A DNA stretch of 64,000 bases from Zobellia roscoffensis. GTDB taxonomy: Bacteria; Bacteroidota; Bacteroidia; Flavobacteriales; Flavobacteriaceae. A program made the translations under genes and the position numbers. Of the stretch, positions 1 to 8,320 are shown in pieces. Each line of letters begins with the position of its first letter. Position 1 is the first letter of the stretch. The notes under the pieces were generated by a model. The model was not told where the DNA came from. It ran no database searches and saw only the letters and a list, made by a program, of their open reading frames with translations. The stretch covers positions 2,569,646 to 2,633,645 of the forward strand of contig NZ_JADDXT010000002.1 of NCBI RefSeq assembly GCF_015330165.1, written 5' to 3'.

Positions 1-374
1 ACATCCTCATCATGAGACATTAATTGAATCATCACTTGGGTTTCAGAGTGATAATCTTTTGGGAAAAGTGGACGAAGTACACGGTCTACCAAACGCATGG
101 TCAATACTTCACCATCACTAGGTCTTGCTTCTCTTTTGAAGAAACCACCTGGGTAACGCCCCGCGGCTGCAAATTTTTCGCGGTAATCTACCGTTAATGG
201 AAGAAAGTCAACATCACTTTGTTTGTAGTTGGAAACAACCGTACACAATAGCATACATTTTCCTGATTGAACAACAACAGAACCGTGGGCCTGCTTTGCC
301 AATTTTCCAGTTTCGATAGAAATTTCCCTACCGTCACCAAGGTCTATGACCTCTTTAAATACTTTTGGAATCAT
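1..374 (-). CDS. pnp: Polyribonucleotide nucleotidyltransferase, N-terminal part (cut by window edge)
   Basis: PNPase degrades RNA 3'->5' by phosphorolysis and takes part in mRNA turnover in the cytoplasm. Reverse translation from the ATG at 372-374 gives about 124 residues beginning MIPKVFKEVIDLGDG, with family hallmarks of the first RNase PH domain: VDFLPLTVDYREKFAAAG, GGFFKREARPSDGE and RLVDRVLRPLFP. The rest of the gene (roughly 600 more residues are usual) lies beyond base 1. It lies downstream of rpsO on the same strand, separated by a terminator hairpin, which recalls the rpsO-pnp order of many bacteria. Confidence 0.95.
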   Translation of the reverse strand, partial: MIPKVFKEVIDLGDGREISIETGKLAKQAHGSVVVQSGKCMLLCTVVSNYKQSDVDFLPLTVDYREKFAAAGRYPGGFFKREARPSDGEVLTMRLVDRVLRPLFPKDYHSETQVMIQLMSHDED

Positions 375-530
375 AAATTTTAATTAAATACGCCAACGGG
401 CGAATTGTTAAACAATGGTCTTATCGACTTATTACGGTCGAAGTTGTTGTGTTGTGTTGACCAATGAAAAACTGGGTGCAGCTTTTTGTAAAAAATCCTA
501 ATTATTTAGGATGACTAATATATAAAAAAA

Positions 531-553
531 AAGGGCTGAAATTTTCAGCCCTT
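531..553 (-). terminator. Intrinsic terminator after rpsO
   Basis: A 10-bp perfect stem (AAGGGCTGAA / TTCAGCCCTT) with a 3-nt loop is followed on the minus strand by a run of about 10 U (A-run at 523-532 on the plus strand). It lies 11 nt past the rpsO stop and before pnp, so pnp expression would need read-through or its own promoter. Confidence 0.85.
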
Positions 554-563
554 TATAAAATAC

Positions 564-833
564 TTATTTTCTAATACCTAGTTCTTTAATAAGCTCACGA
601 TACTTAACAATATCGTTCTTTATCATGTAATCAAGTAGGCTTCTTCTTTTACCTACCAGTTTTACCAATGAACGCTCAGTGTTGTAATCTTTGTGGTTCT
701 TTTTTAAGTGACCGGTTAGGTGATTAATTCTGTGTGTGAACAAAGCGATTTGGCCTTCTGTAGAACCTGTGTTTGTTTCACTACCGCCGTGTTTCTTAAA
801 GATTTCGGCTTTTACTTCTTTTGTTAAATACAT
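564..833 (-). CDS. rpsO: 30S ribosomal protein S15
   Basis: S15 binds the central domain of 16S rRNA during assembly of the small ribosomal subunit. The 89-aa product has the usual full length and the family core: GSTEGQIALFTHRI, HLTGHLKKNHKDY and LVGKRRSLLDYM. It is preceded by a well-formed Bacteroidota promoter (888-917), followed by a strong terminator, and lies upstream of pnp. Nothing is unusual in the coding region. Confidence 0.98.
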   Translation of the reverse strand: MYLTKEVKAEIFKKHGGSETNTGSTEGQIALFTHRINHLTGHLKKNHKDYNTERSLVKLVGKRRSLLDYMIKNDIVKYRELIKELGIRK

Positions 834-887
834 TCCAATATTGTTTTAAATGATTTTTATGTATATGACTGATTTTCAATCAAGCTG

Positions 888-917
888 CAAAGATACGATT
901 TATGTGCATAAAACAAA
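888..917 (-). promoter_or_regulatory. Bacteroidota-type promoter for rpsO
   Basis: Minus strand reads TTTG (914-917), 18 nt, then TATCTTTG (888-895), matching the Bacteroidota primary sigma consensus TTTG-N(about 19)-TAnnTTTG. The predicted start lies about 50 nt before the rpsO ATG. Confidence 0.75.
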
Positions 918-1077
918 TGATTTGTACAATTAAATGTATTGTGTCCTTGGTAGACAAAATAAAACTTTGTGATATAGGAAAAACCGATTACTAATACCGT
1001 GCGTATATTATTATAGTAATAATGGCGGCCTATTGATTAGAACACTCATATAGGCTTAAGTCCCCCCAAAAAATGAT

Positions 1078-2001
1078 ATGATTATGAATTTGAAATTTTT
1101 TACAGGTATTTTCTTGGCATTAGCTTTTGTTGCTTGCGACGAAGATGAAACAAAAGAACCTGAAACAACGGATACTGCTCCGAATGTAATAGGTATGAAC
1201 TTTTTAAAAAGTACGCAATCTTTTGATGAGACCTATGCCGTGCTCAAAGCTAGTTTAGAGGCGAATGATAATATTAAAATCGTAGCGGAGGTTGATCACG
1301 CAGCTAACGCAGCTTCTGTAGGATTGGAGTTGAACCCGACAAAAATAATTTTCTTTGGCAATCCTAATTTAGGAACGCCATTGATGCAGGTAAACCAACA
1401 GGCCGGATTGGATTTGCCACAACGTATTTTAGTCTATCAAAATGATAGTGAAGAAGTTTATGTAGGATATAATTCTACAGTTTATTTGGCTAACCGTCAT
1501 ACGCTTGGTGATGTGTCTACATTATCGGCTATTGCGGGTGCATTGAAGAATTTAAGTGAAAATGCGGGCGTTGAAGAAGTAACGGAACAGCCCAGCGAAG
1601 TAATTGCAGATTATAATGTGTTTACAGTTGCAAGTCCAGAAACATTTGACGCTACCTACGAAGGTATAATGAGTGTGATTGATGAGAATCCAAATCTTAA
1701 AATCGTTGCGGAGTTAGATCATCAAGCCAACGCAGCCAATGTTGAGTTGGAATTGTTACCTACTAAAGTAATTATTTTTGGTAACCCAAAGTTGGGAACG
1801 CCGTTAATGCAAGACAAGCAAACTTCAGCACTAGATTTGCCGCAAAAGATATTGGTGTATCAAAATTCGGAGGGCGGGGTAAAAATTGCTTTTAACAGTC
1901 CTGAGCTATTTATGTCAAGACATGGTGTTACGGATAATGACGCTACTTTAGAAACTATTTTAGCTGCATTACAAGGTATTGCTACATCTATAAACCAATA
2001 G
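1078..2001 (+). CDS. Tandem DUF302-domain lipoprotein
   Basis: The N-terminus has a lipoprotein signal (hydrophobic run, then FVACDE), so export and lipid anchoring are likely. The rest is two DUF302-like domains in tandem (about residues 40-155 and 175-305). Both copies carry GNP-x-LGTPLMQ and LDLPQ followed by ILVYQN, so the gene arose by internal duplication. DUF302 proteins are usually single-domain and of unknown function. The start may be 1078 or the next ATG at 1084, which gives a cleaner signal peptide. It is transcribed alone and followed by a terminator hairpin. Confidence 0.8.
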   Translation: MIMNLKFFTGIFLALAFVACDEDETKEPETTDTAPNVIGMNFLKSTQSFDETYAVLKASLEANDNIKIVAEVDHAANAASVGLELNPTKIIFFGNPNLGTPLMQVNQQAGLDLPQRILVYQNDSEEVYVGYNSTVYLANRHTLGDVSTLSAIAGALKNLSENAGVEEVTEQPSEVIADYNVFTVASPETFDATYEGIMSVIDENPNLKIVAELDHQANAANVELELLPTKVIIFGNPKLGTPLMQDKQTSALDLPQKILVYQNSEGGVKIAFNSPELFMSRHGVTDNDATLETILAALQGIATSINQ

Positions 2002-2027
2002 AGTAATTAAAAAAAAAATGAATTAAG

Positions 2028-2056
2028 CTTCACTAGAAATAGTGGAGTTTTTTTTT
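2028..2056 (+). terminator. Intrinsic terminator after the DUF302 gene
   Basis: A 7-bp stem with one G-U pair (CTTCACT / AGTGGAG), 6-nt loop, then nine T residues. An A-run at about 2009-2018 on the other side could let it serve the converging accD operon too. Confidence 0.7.
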
Positions 2057-2129
2057 GTTTCTCAAAAAAAGGTTGAAGGGTGATTTTTTATGTGATATAG
2101 AGCATGGCTTTTATGCCAGTTTTTGAAAT

Positions 2130-2615
2130 CTAAAAATCACATCCTGTAGGTAACGGTTCTACTTTTTCTAGTTCCTTCGCAAATTCAGAATCTAATTGTA
2201 CCGCCATAAAACCATTTTCTACCGAACCTTTTTGAACATTGGAGGCGTATCCTAGCGAGTTTATATGTACTCGTATATATACTTGAGTATTTGCTGCTAA
2301 TGGAATATTGGAACCTGAACGGGAGAAAGGTTGCTCATCTACATGGCTGTGAGCTAGAATCCTTCGGTAAATAAGGTTTCCTTTTAAATCAATGATTTCC
2401 CACCAGTCTGCATATTGGTCGCAACCGGTATCTGGGCTTTGAATGGTGGCATTAAAGGTATACCCGTTCTCATTTCCTGAAACCTCAATTTTAATTACTT
2501 TGGTTATATCAGATAAAATGCCTGCCGCGTCAGATTCAGCGGCAAGCATCTTTTCTTTATCAGTTGAACAACATAAAAACCAAAATGAAATTAGTGTAAT
2601 AACTAATGGTTTCAT
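2130..2615 (-). CDS. Small lipoprotein of unknown function, coupled to accD
   Basis: The 161-aa product begins with a short hydrophobic signal ending LCCSTDKE, a plausible lipobox. The mature part is polar and predicted beta-rich, with two more cysteines (GCDQYADWW and the C-terminal GCDF). No family is recognised. The ATG overlaps the accD stop codon (ATGA, 2612-2615), so it is probably translated by coupling as the last gene of an fbaA-accD operon. A link to lipid synthesis would rest on position alone. Confidence 0.75.
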   Translation of the reverse strand: MKPLVITLISFWFLCCSTDKEKMLAAESDAAGILSDITKVIKIEVSGNENGYTFNATIQSPDTGCDQYADWWEIIDLKGNLIYRRILAHSHVDEQPFSRSGSNIPLAANTQVYIRVHINSLGYASNVQKGSVENGFMAVQLDSEFAKELEKVEPLPTGCDF

Positions 2616-3496
2616 GCTGAAGCCTTTTCAGTTCTAACAGGGTTATTCTGAATTAAATCGATATAAAGGTTGATTTTCTTTTTTAAGTCTCTTCTATGAG
2701 AAATGAAATCAAGAAACCCATGCTCTTTTACGAATTCTGCAGTTTGGAAACCATCAGGAAGTTCTTTTCCTGTAGCTTCTTTTACTACTCTGGGTCCTGC
2801 AAAACCTATTAATGCCCCAGGTTCAGATATGTTTATATCTCCCAACATTGCATAGGATGCGGTAGTACCTCCAGTAGTAGGATCGGTACATAGTGATATG
2901 TACGGAAGTTTAGCTTCTGCCAATTGTGCTAATTTGGCCGATGTTTTGGCTAGTTGCATTAGAGACAGGGCGGCTTCCATCATACGAGCACCACCAGATT
3001 TTGAAATCATTACAAAAGGAACTTTTCTCTTTATAGCATAATCTATACCGCGCGCAATTTTTTCGCCAACTACGCTACCCATAGATCCACCAATAAAATT
3101 AAAGTCCATACATGCTATAACTATGTCTTTGCCCAAAGACTTTCCAAAACCGGTTCTAACGGCATCGTTAAGTCCTGTTTTCTTCTGGGCAGCCTTTAAA
3201 CGTTCAGAATATTTTTTGGTATCCTCAAATTTTAAAGGGTCTTTAGAGGTCAGTTTGGCATCCAGTTCCCTGAATTTATTATCATCAAAAAGCATTTCAA
3301 AATACTCTTTGCTACCTATGCGAACGTGGTAATCGTCTTCAGGACTTACATAAAAGTTTTTAGCAAGTACTTCTGATTCAACAATTTTACCTGTTGGAGA
3401 CTTGTACCACAACCCTTTTGGGGTGTCTTTTTTCTCTTCGGTAGCTGTTTGTATTCCCTTTTCCTTTCTTCTGAACCAAGCCGTCATATCTTCCAT
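2612..3496 (-). CDS. accD: Acetyl-CoA carboxylase carboxyltransferase subunit beta
   Basis: AccD pairs with AccA to transfer the carboxyl group from biotin to acetyl-CoA, giving malonyl-CoA for fatty acid synthesis. The 294-aa product has the carboxyltransferase core: FIGGSMGSVVGEKIARG, SKSGGARMMEA, DPTTGGTTASYAMLGD and EPGALIGFAGPRV. The N-terminal zinc ribbon seen in E. coli-type AccD has lost its four cysteines; the region reads LWYKSPTGKIVESEVLAKN, then YVSPEDDYHVRI. The start could also be the ATG at 3487 (MTAWFRRK). It follows fbaA by 24 nt and overlaps the next lipoprotein gene. Confidence 0.95.
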   Translation of the reverse strand: MEDMTAWFRRKEKGIQTATEEKKDTPKGLWYKSPTGKIVESEVLAKNFYVSPEDDYHVRIGSKEYFEMLFDDNKFRELDAKLTSKDPLKFEDTKKYSERLKAAQKKTGLNDAVRTGFGKSLGKDIVIACMDFNFIGGSMGSVVGEKIARGIDYAIKRKVPFVMISKSGGARMMEAALSLMQLAKTSAKLAQLAEAKLPYISLCTDPTTGGTTASYAMLGDINISEPGALIGFAGPRVVKEATGKELPDGFQTAEFVKEHGFLDFISHRRDLKKKINLYIDLIQNNPVRTEKASA

Positions 3497-3520
3497 ATTA
3501 GTTTTAGGGATGTATTTTAC

Positions 3521-4588
3521 CTATAAGGTATTTACATTATTTAAATCTTCAAAAGCCTTTTTCAAACGCTCAACGAAAGACTTTTCTCCTTCGCGTAACC
3601 AAACTCTTGGGTCGTAGAACTTTTTGTTAGGCTCATCAGATCCATTTGGATTTCCAATCTGAGCTTGAAGATAGTCTTTCTTATCTTGAACATAATCACG
3701 TACACCAGCTAAAAATGCATACTGTAAATCTGTATCAATATTCATTTTAATAACACCGTAGCTAATACCTTCTCTAATTTCTTCAACAGTAGAGCCAGAC
3801 CCACCATGGAAAACAAAATCGATATGGTTTTCTTCTACGCCGTATTTTTTAGTGATGAACTCTTGAGAATTTTTAAGAATTTTTGGAGTCAATTTTACGT
3901 TACCAGGTTTGTATACACCATGAACGTTACCAAAAGCAGCTGCAATTGTAAATCTTGGGCTTACTTTAGAAAGTTCTTCATATGCATAAGCTACTTCTTC
4001 TGGTTGTGTGTACAATTTAGAGTCATCAACATCAGAATTGTCAACACCATCTTCTTCGCCACCTGTAATACCAAGTTCTATCTCTAACGTCATGTTCATT
4101 TTGCTCATGCGCTCTAAGTACCCTTTACAGATTTCAATATTCTCCTCAAGCGGTTCTTCTGAAAGGTCAATCATGTGAGAACTGAAAAGAGATTTTCCTG
4201 TTTCAGCAAAATGCTTTTCACTAGCATCTAAAAGTCCGTCTATCCAAGGTAATAATTTCTTTGCACAGTGATCCGTATGAAGAATAACAGTAGCACCATA
4301 AGCTTCTGCTAATTGGTGTACATGTTTTGCTCCGGCTACAGCACCAAGAACGGCTGCTTTTTGACCCTCATTAGACAAGCCTTTACCAGCGTTGAACTGA
4401 GCACCGCCATTAGAAAATTGAATAATTACAGGAGCATTTAAAGTTGCTGCTGTTTCTAGGACACCATTAATTGTGTCAGAACCAATAACGTTTACTGCTG
4501 GAAGGGCAAACCCTTTTTCTTTAGCATAGTTAAAGATTGCTTGTACTTCGTCACCTGTTGCGACACCTGGTTTTATACTGTGAGCCAT
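3521..4588 (-). CDS. fbaA: Class II fructose-bisphosphate aldolase
   Basis: Catalyses reversible cleavage of fructose-1,6-bisphosphate to DHAP and glyceraldehyde-3-phosphate in glycolysis and gluconeogenesis. The 355-aa length and motifs fit the zinc-dependent class II A-type: PVIIQFSNGGAQF, HTDHCAKKLLPW with metal-binding histidine, ELGITGGEEDGV, FGNVHGVYKPGN and FHGGSGS. It is the first gene of the fbaA-accD-lipoprotein transcription unit; a TACATTTG element lies just upstream. Confidence 0.96.
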   Translation of the reverse strand: MAHSIKPGVATGDEVQAIFNYAKEKGFALPAVNVIGSDTINGVLETAATLNAPVIIQFSNGGAQFNAGKGLSNEGQKAAVLGAVAGAKHVHQLAEAYGATVILHTDHCAKKLLPWIDGLLDASEKHFAETGKSLFSSHMIDLSEEPLEENIEICKGYLERMSKMNMTLEIELGITGGEEDGVDNSDVDDSKLYTQPEEVAYAYEELSKVSPRFTIAAAFGNVHGVYKPGNVKLTPKILKNSQEFITKKYGVEENHIDFVFHGGSGSTVEEIREGISYGVIKMNIDTDLQYAFLAGVRDYVQDKKDYLQAQIGNPNGSDEPNKKFYDPRVWLREGEKSFVERLKKAFEDLNNVNTL

Positions 4589-4628
4589 AATGTTTCTGGT
4601 CTATATTATATGTGAAAAATGAATAGGA

Positions 4629-4636
4629 CAAATGTA
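4629..4636 (-). promoter_or_regulatory. -7 promoter element for fbaA
   Basis: Minus strand reads TACATTTG, a full match to TAnnTTTG, 40 nt before the fbaA ATG. No clear TTG is seen at the expected -33 position. Confidence 0.5.
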
Positions 4637-4795
4637 ATAAAATAAATAGGTCTAAAAAGATTGGTGTTTATAAACTTATGAGGTTTAAAGCTTAATATTG
4701 TTACAAAATAGATGTTTTTTAGCCTTACAACTCATTGATCGGAAAGGGTTTTGTGCTCAAAATCCAATGAAAATCAGCAGTATTCAGAGGATGCT

Positions 4796-7408
4796 TTAGA
4801 ACGGATAGTTAATACCAATCTGAAGCACAGAATTGGCAAAATTATAATCTCTGAACCATCTTTTTGCTGTTTCTTCAGCTGGATTATAGGTTTTAAAGCC
4901 CAAATCTGCACGTAGTACAAAATAAGTGAAGTCATATCTTAGGCCAAAACCAGTTCCTAAGGCAATATCTTCTAATGATTTTAAGCTTGTGAAGGTGGCT
5001 TCAGGGTCTTCAACATTATCAAAAACATTCCAAATATTTCCTGCATCGGCAAAAAGCGCACCTTTAAGATTACCTATCACTGGAAAACGGTATTCTAAAT
5101 TGAGACCTATTTTTAGGTTGGCTTCGTTAAAATCATTAATCGCATCCGTACGGCCCGGTCCCAGAGAGTAGGGAGACCATGCTCTAATGTCATTTGCGCC
5201 ACCGGCAAAATAACTGCGCACAAACGGAATGTTATCAGAATTACCATATGGAATTGCAATGCCAAAAAAGCTCCTAAAGGCTAAAACGTTGCTTCGGGAT
5301 ATGGACCAATATTTTACATAATCAAATTCGGTCTTTATATATTGACTGTAGGGAACACCAAAAACCAATTGGTCCTCATTATCATTTTCGTTAAACGGAA
5401 TTATATTGGAAAGTAAAGATAGAGCGTTACCAGCGCTTTCCAATTTAAATCTAAATTGAAAGAAATTGTTATCTGTAATGCCTTTACGGTTATTTAGATT
5501 AAAGGTGTAATTACTGGCAAAAATAAGATTGTTTTCGGTAAGACGTTGCCTTCTTTCTTCAATTCTACTTACGGTCTGGAACTGTTCAGTTGTACTGGGT
5601 ACATCATTGTTAAGAATTGCTTTTGTAAACTCTGTAGTTCCTGTAGGAATACGTAAACTAGGGTCATCCGAGCTTTCAGAAGTTTCAAAATTTCTTGTTA
5701 GCTCAGGATAGGCAATGGCATCGTTGTAGCTGTCAAAACTATCTGCAATATTATCAAGCTGGTTGTATGAGTTTCCATAAACGTTAAAAAATCGATCAGG
5801 GTTAACGTTTCTAACAAACTGGATATTCAATAATTCCACATCATGCTTAATAAAATCTGACGGAACCCAATTATAGCCCAGAATAGTGTTGAAGGCTTGT
5901 TTGTCCAGTCCTATATTCTTTTGGAAACTGGTACCAATAGAAATACGTGTTCTGGGTAGGGTATAGCTAGGTATAATTGTATTGGTACTTATAAATGGCA
6001 GCCAAATTCTAGGGATATCTAAGGTTAAATCTGCACCAAATTCTTGAATGTTGAAAAATCGACTATCAATAATACTTGGGTCATTAGATGCTCCAATACT
6101 TAATCTACCCGCTAAATTTAAATTCTCGGCCCCACCAAAGAGGTTTCTGGCCTGCAAAGAAGGGCTTAAGGCTAAACCAATTTGTTGAATGTTGGAACGG
6201 GTGACTTCAAAAGAGGTTCCGAGTGAATATTTTGGACGAGCGGCCAAATATATGTTAGCGTCTAGTGTAGCAGAGCTGTCATTAGGAGTTGATGTAATGG
6301 TGGGGTATTTAAAAACGCCTAAGTTGGTGATCTGTCTATAGGTACGTGTACGGTCTATATCTTTATAGATGCTGTCTTTTTCAAAAAATACGGCATTTGC
6401 TAAAGTTTTAGGTTTGAACCTTAGCTTGTTTCTGTAGAATATAGTGTAATCTCCATAGCGAATAAACTTCTGGTCGCTATTATGTTCATCGTAAAGGAAA
6501 TCTGTGTAAATATTGATTTTGTCAAATTTATACACCTTGTATTCTGAACTTGTTACGGCGCTGTCGCCTCGTTTCTTAAAATTATCTATGTTCAGCTCAA
6601 TGTTCATTTGTTGATCATTGGCTAATTTGGTAGTATCGGTAGCTATATTATAGGAAACGGAGCTTTCTTGAAAGTTATAAATACCTGAATTTCTAAAAAT
6701 AGCACTTAAGCGCTCTCTTTCGCTAGCAAATTTAGAAAGGTCAAACTGGTCCCCATCTTGAACAAACGCTTCATTCTTATGAAGCAGGTAAATAGAATCT
6801 ATAGCTTTTGATGCTATTTTTCTAGATACGGAATCAATCATAAAAGGCTCGCCTAGGTCTATTTGGTATGAAACGGAAGCCCGTCTTTTTTCAACAAGAG
6901 AGTCTATTTGGTAGCTTGTATTGTTGTTAAAATAGCCCTTACTGCCATAGTAGGCACTTAGCCTCTCTAAGGTGCGCTTGGTTCTTGCGGTATCTAAAAT
7001 AGAAGGTGCTTCCCCAACTTTTTTGAGCCATTCGCTCAATCCGCTTACTAAAAATGACTCGCCTAAACGATCAACTTGCTTTTTAGAAAGAAGGCTAATG
7101 AGTCTGCGTTCTCTCTTTTCGTTTCGGTCTAACCAGGCGTTATACGAGGAATCAGGGTTTTTCTTAGCTAAGTTGTATAGGTTTAACCGTAATGGGTAGC
7201 CTAGAAGGTTGGTGTTAGGTTCTTGGAGGATCAGACTTTCAATATCCTCATCTTTAACCTCTACACTGTCTGCATAGATGGTGTTCTTTTTAAGCAAGAA
7301 CTCATCTTCGCTAACCCGTTTTAGCGTGTTACACGAGTTGATAACCAGAACTACAAATAATAGGCTTATTTTAGCAGCGGTCTTAATAAAGCGTAACATT
7401 TTGCCCAT
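4796..7408 (-). CDS. tamL: TamL-type lipoprotein of the BamA/TamA (Omp85) family
   Basis: Omp85-family outer membrane protein, presumed to help insert or move proteins or lipids at the outer membrane. The product is about 870 aa. The N-terminus has a lipoprotein signal (LLFVVLVINSCNTLKRV), as in the TamL variant of Bacteroidota. POTRA-like segments follow (about residues 30-430), with EFLLKKNTIYAD near the start. The C-terminal surface-antigen barrel has SYFAGGANDIRAWSPYSLGPG and GLRYDFTYFVLRADLGFK, and ends INYPF with a terminal aromatic residue. I chose the ATG at 7408; the ATG at 7399 is equally possible because the -7 element lies at 7415-7422. It is divergent from the methyltransferase at 7594. 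Confidence 0.88.
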   Translation of the reverse strand: MGKMLRFIKTAAKISLLFVVLVINSCNTLKRVSEDEFLLKKNTIYADSVEVKDEDIESLILQEPNTNLLGYPLRLNLYNLAKKNPDSSYNAWLDRNEKRERRLISLLSKKQVDRLGESFLVSGLSEWLKKVGEAPSILDTARTKRTLERLSAYYGSKGYFNNNTSYQIDSLVEKRRASVSYQIDLGEPFMIDSVSRKIASKAIDSIYLLHKNEAFVQDGDQFDLSKFASERERLSAIFRNSGIYNFQESSVSYNIATDTTKLANDQQMNIELNIDNFKKRGDSAVTSSEYKVYKFDKINIYTDFLYDEHNSDQKFIRYGDYTIFYRNKLRFKPKTLANAVFFEKDSIYKDIDRTRTYRQITNLGVFKYPTITSTPNDSSATLDANIYLAARPKYSLGTSFEVTRSNIQQIGLALSPSLQARNLFGGAENLNLAGRLSIGASNDPSIIDSRFFNIQEFGADLTLDIPRIWLPFISTNTIIPSYTLPRTRISIGTSFQKNIGLDKQAFNTILGYNWVPSDFIKHDVELLNIQFVRNVNPDRFFNVYGNSYNQLDNIADSFDSYNDAIAYPELTRNFETSESSDDPSLRIPTGTTEFTKAILNNDVPSTTEQFQTVSRIEERRQRLTENNLIFASNYTFNLNNRKGITDNNFFQFRFKLESAGNALSLLSNIIPFNENDNEDQLVFGVPYSQYIKTEFDYVKYWSISRSNVLAFRSFFGIAIPYGNSDNIPFVRSYFAGGANDIRAWSPYSLGPGRTDAINDFNEANLKIGLNLEYRFPVIGNLKGALFADAGNIWNVFDNVEDPEATFTSLKSLEDIALGTGFGLRYDFTYFVLRADLGFKTYNPAEETAKRWFRDYNFANSVLQIGINYPF

Positions 7409-7414
7409 AGAGAT

Positions 7415-7422
7415 CAAAAATA
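7415..7422 (-). promoter_or_regulatory. -7 promoter element for tamL
   Basis: Minus strand reads TATTTTTG (TAnnTTTG). It sits only 6 nt before the ATG at 7408, implying a very short leader, or translation from the ATG at 7399. It makes the TTG at 7417 impossible as a start if used. Confidence 0.45.
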
Positions 7423-7593
7423 CATTGATTTCATTTAAACTTTTTTATTTGAAGCTGAAAATATAAGTTTTTCTATAGGGATGTGTCATTTTGAGTAATC
7501 CCGATAGCTTATTTTTCTGGTATAGGTTGAATGATATAGGTAAAATAACATTATTTGCACGAATAAAAAACATTGATAGAAGTATAGATTGTT

Positions 7594-8316
7594 ATGGTTT
7601 CAAAAAATCAAATCAAACTTGTAAAAAGTCTACATCAAAAAAAGTACCGAAATATTCATAACCTTTTTGTTGCCGAAGGAATAAAGGTGGTTAGGGAGTT
7701 GGTAAACTCTGATTTTAAGGTGAATTCCCTGTTTAGTTCGGATTCAGAAATTAGTTTGGGAACTACAGAGGCTATAGAGCTTGTTGCAGAGGGGGAATTA
7801 AAAAAAATGAGTGCGTTAACAGCTCCAAATAAAATTATAGGGGTTTTTGAAATACCGCAAACTCAAAAGCCAAATTTTGATGGATGGGTAGTTGTACTTG
7901 ATGATATACGGGATCCAGGGAATTTAGGAACCATTATAAGGTTGTGCGATTGGTTTGGTGTAGAGCATTTGGTTTGCTCTTCCAATACGGTAGATTGTTA
8001 TAATCCTAAGACTCTGCAAGCTACAATGGGTTCTATATCTAGGGTGAATATTGGTTATACGGATTTACGAGGTTTCCTAAAAGAATCTAAAGTAGATGTG
8101 TACGGTGCTTTTATGGAGGGTGATGTTGTATATGGAACGGACATGCCCAAATCTGGAATATTGGTAATGGGCAATGAGGCTAATGGTGTTTCTGAGGAAA
8201 TAGAAGCTTTAGTAACGCAGAAAATTAGTATTCCGCAGTTTGGAAAAAGTACAACAGAAAGTCTAAACGTTGCAACAGCTACGGCTATTTTGCTAAACGA
8301 AATTAGAAGGAATTAG
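7594..8316 (+). CDS. TrmH/SpoU-family RNA 2'-O-methyltransferase
   Basis: SPOUT-fold enzyme expected to methylate a ribose in rRNA or tRNA using S-adenosylmethionine. The 240-aa product has an N-terminal substrate-binding part (residues 1-90, including HNLFVAEGIKVVREL). The catalytic part has the three SpoU motifs: DDIRDPGNLGTIIRLCDWFG, ILVMGNEANGVSEEI and ISIPQFGKSTTESLNVATAT. The exact RNA target cannot be told from sequence. It is divergent from tamL, and its stop lies 4 nt from the end of the converging porT gene. Confidence 0.9.
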   Translation: MVSKNQIKLVKSLHQKKYRNIHNLFVAEGIKVVRELVNSDFKVNSLFSSDSEISLGTTEAIELVAEGELKKMSALTAPNKIIGVFEIPQTQKPNFDGWVVVLDDIRDPGNLGTIIRLCDWFGVEHLVCSSNTVDCYNPKTLQATMGSISRVNIGYTDLRGFLKESKVDVYGAFMEGDVVYGTDMPKSGILVMGNEANGVSEEIEALVTQKISIPQFGKSTTESLNVATATAILLNEIRRN

Positions 8317-8320
8317 GTTT

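Noticed and set aside
7415..7417. TTG start for the TamL-type protein
   Set aside because: It coincides with a TAnnTTTG promoter element, and ATG codons follow at 7408 and 7399 directly before the lipoprotein signal.
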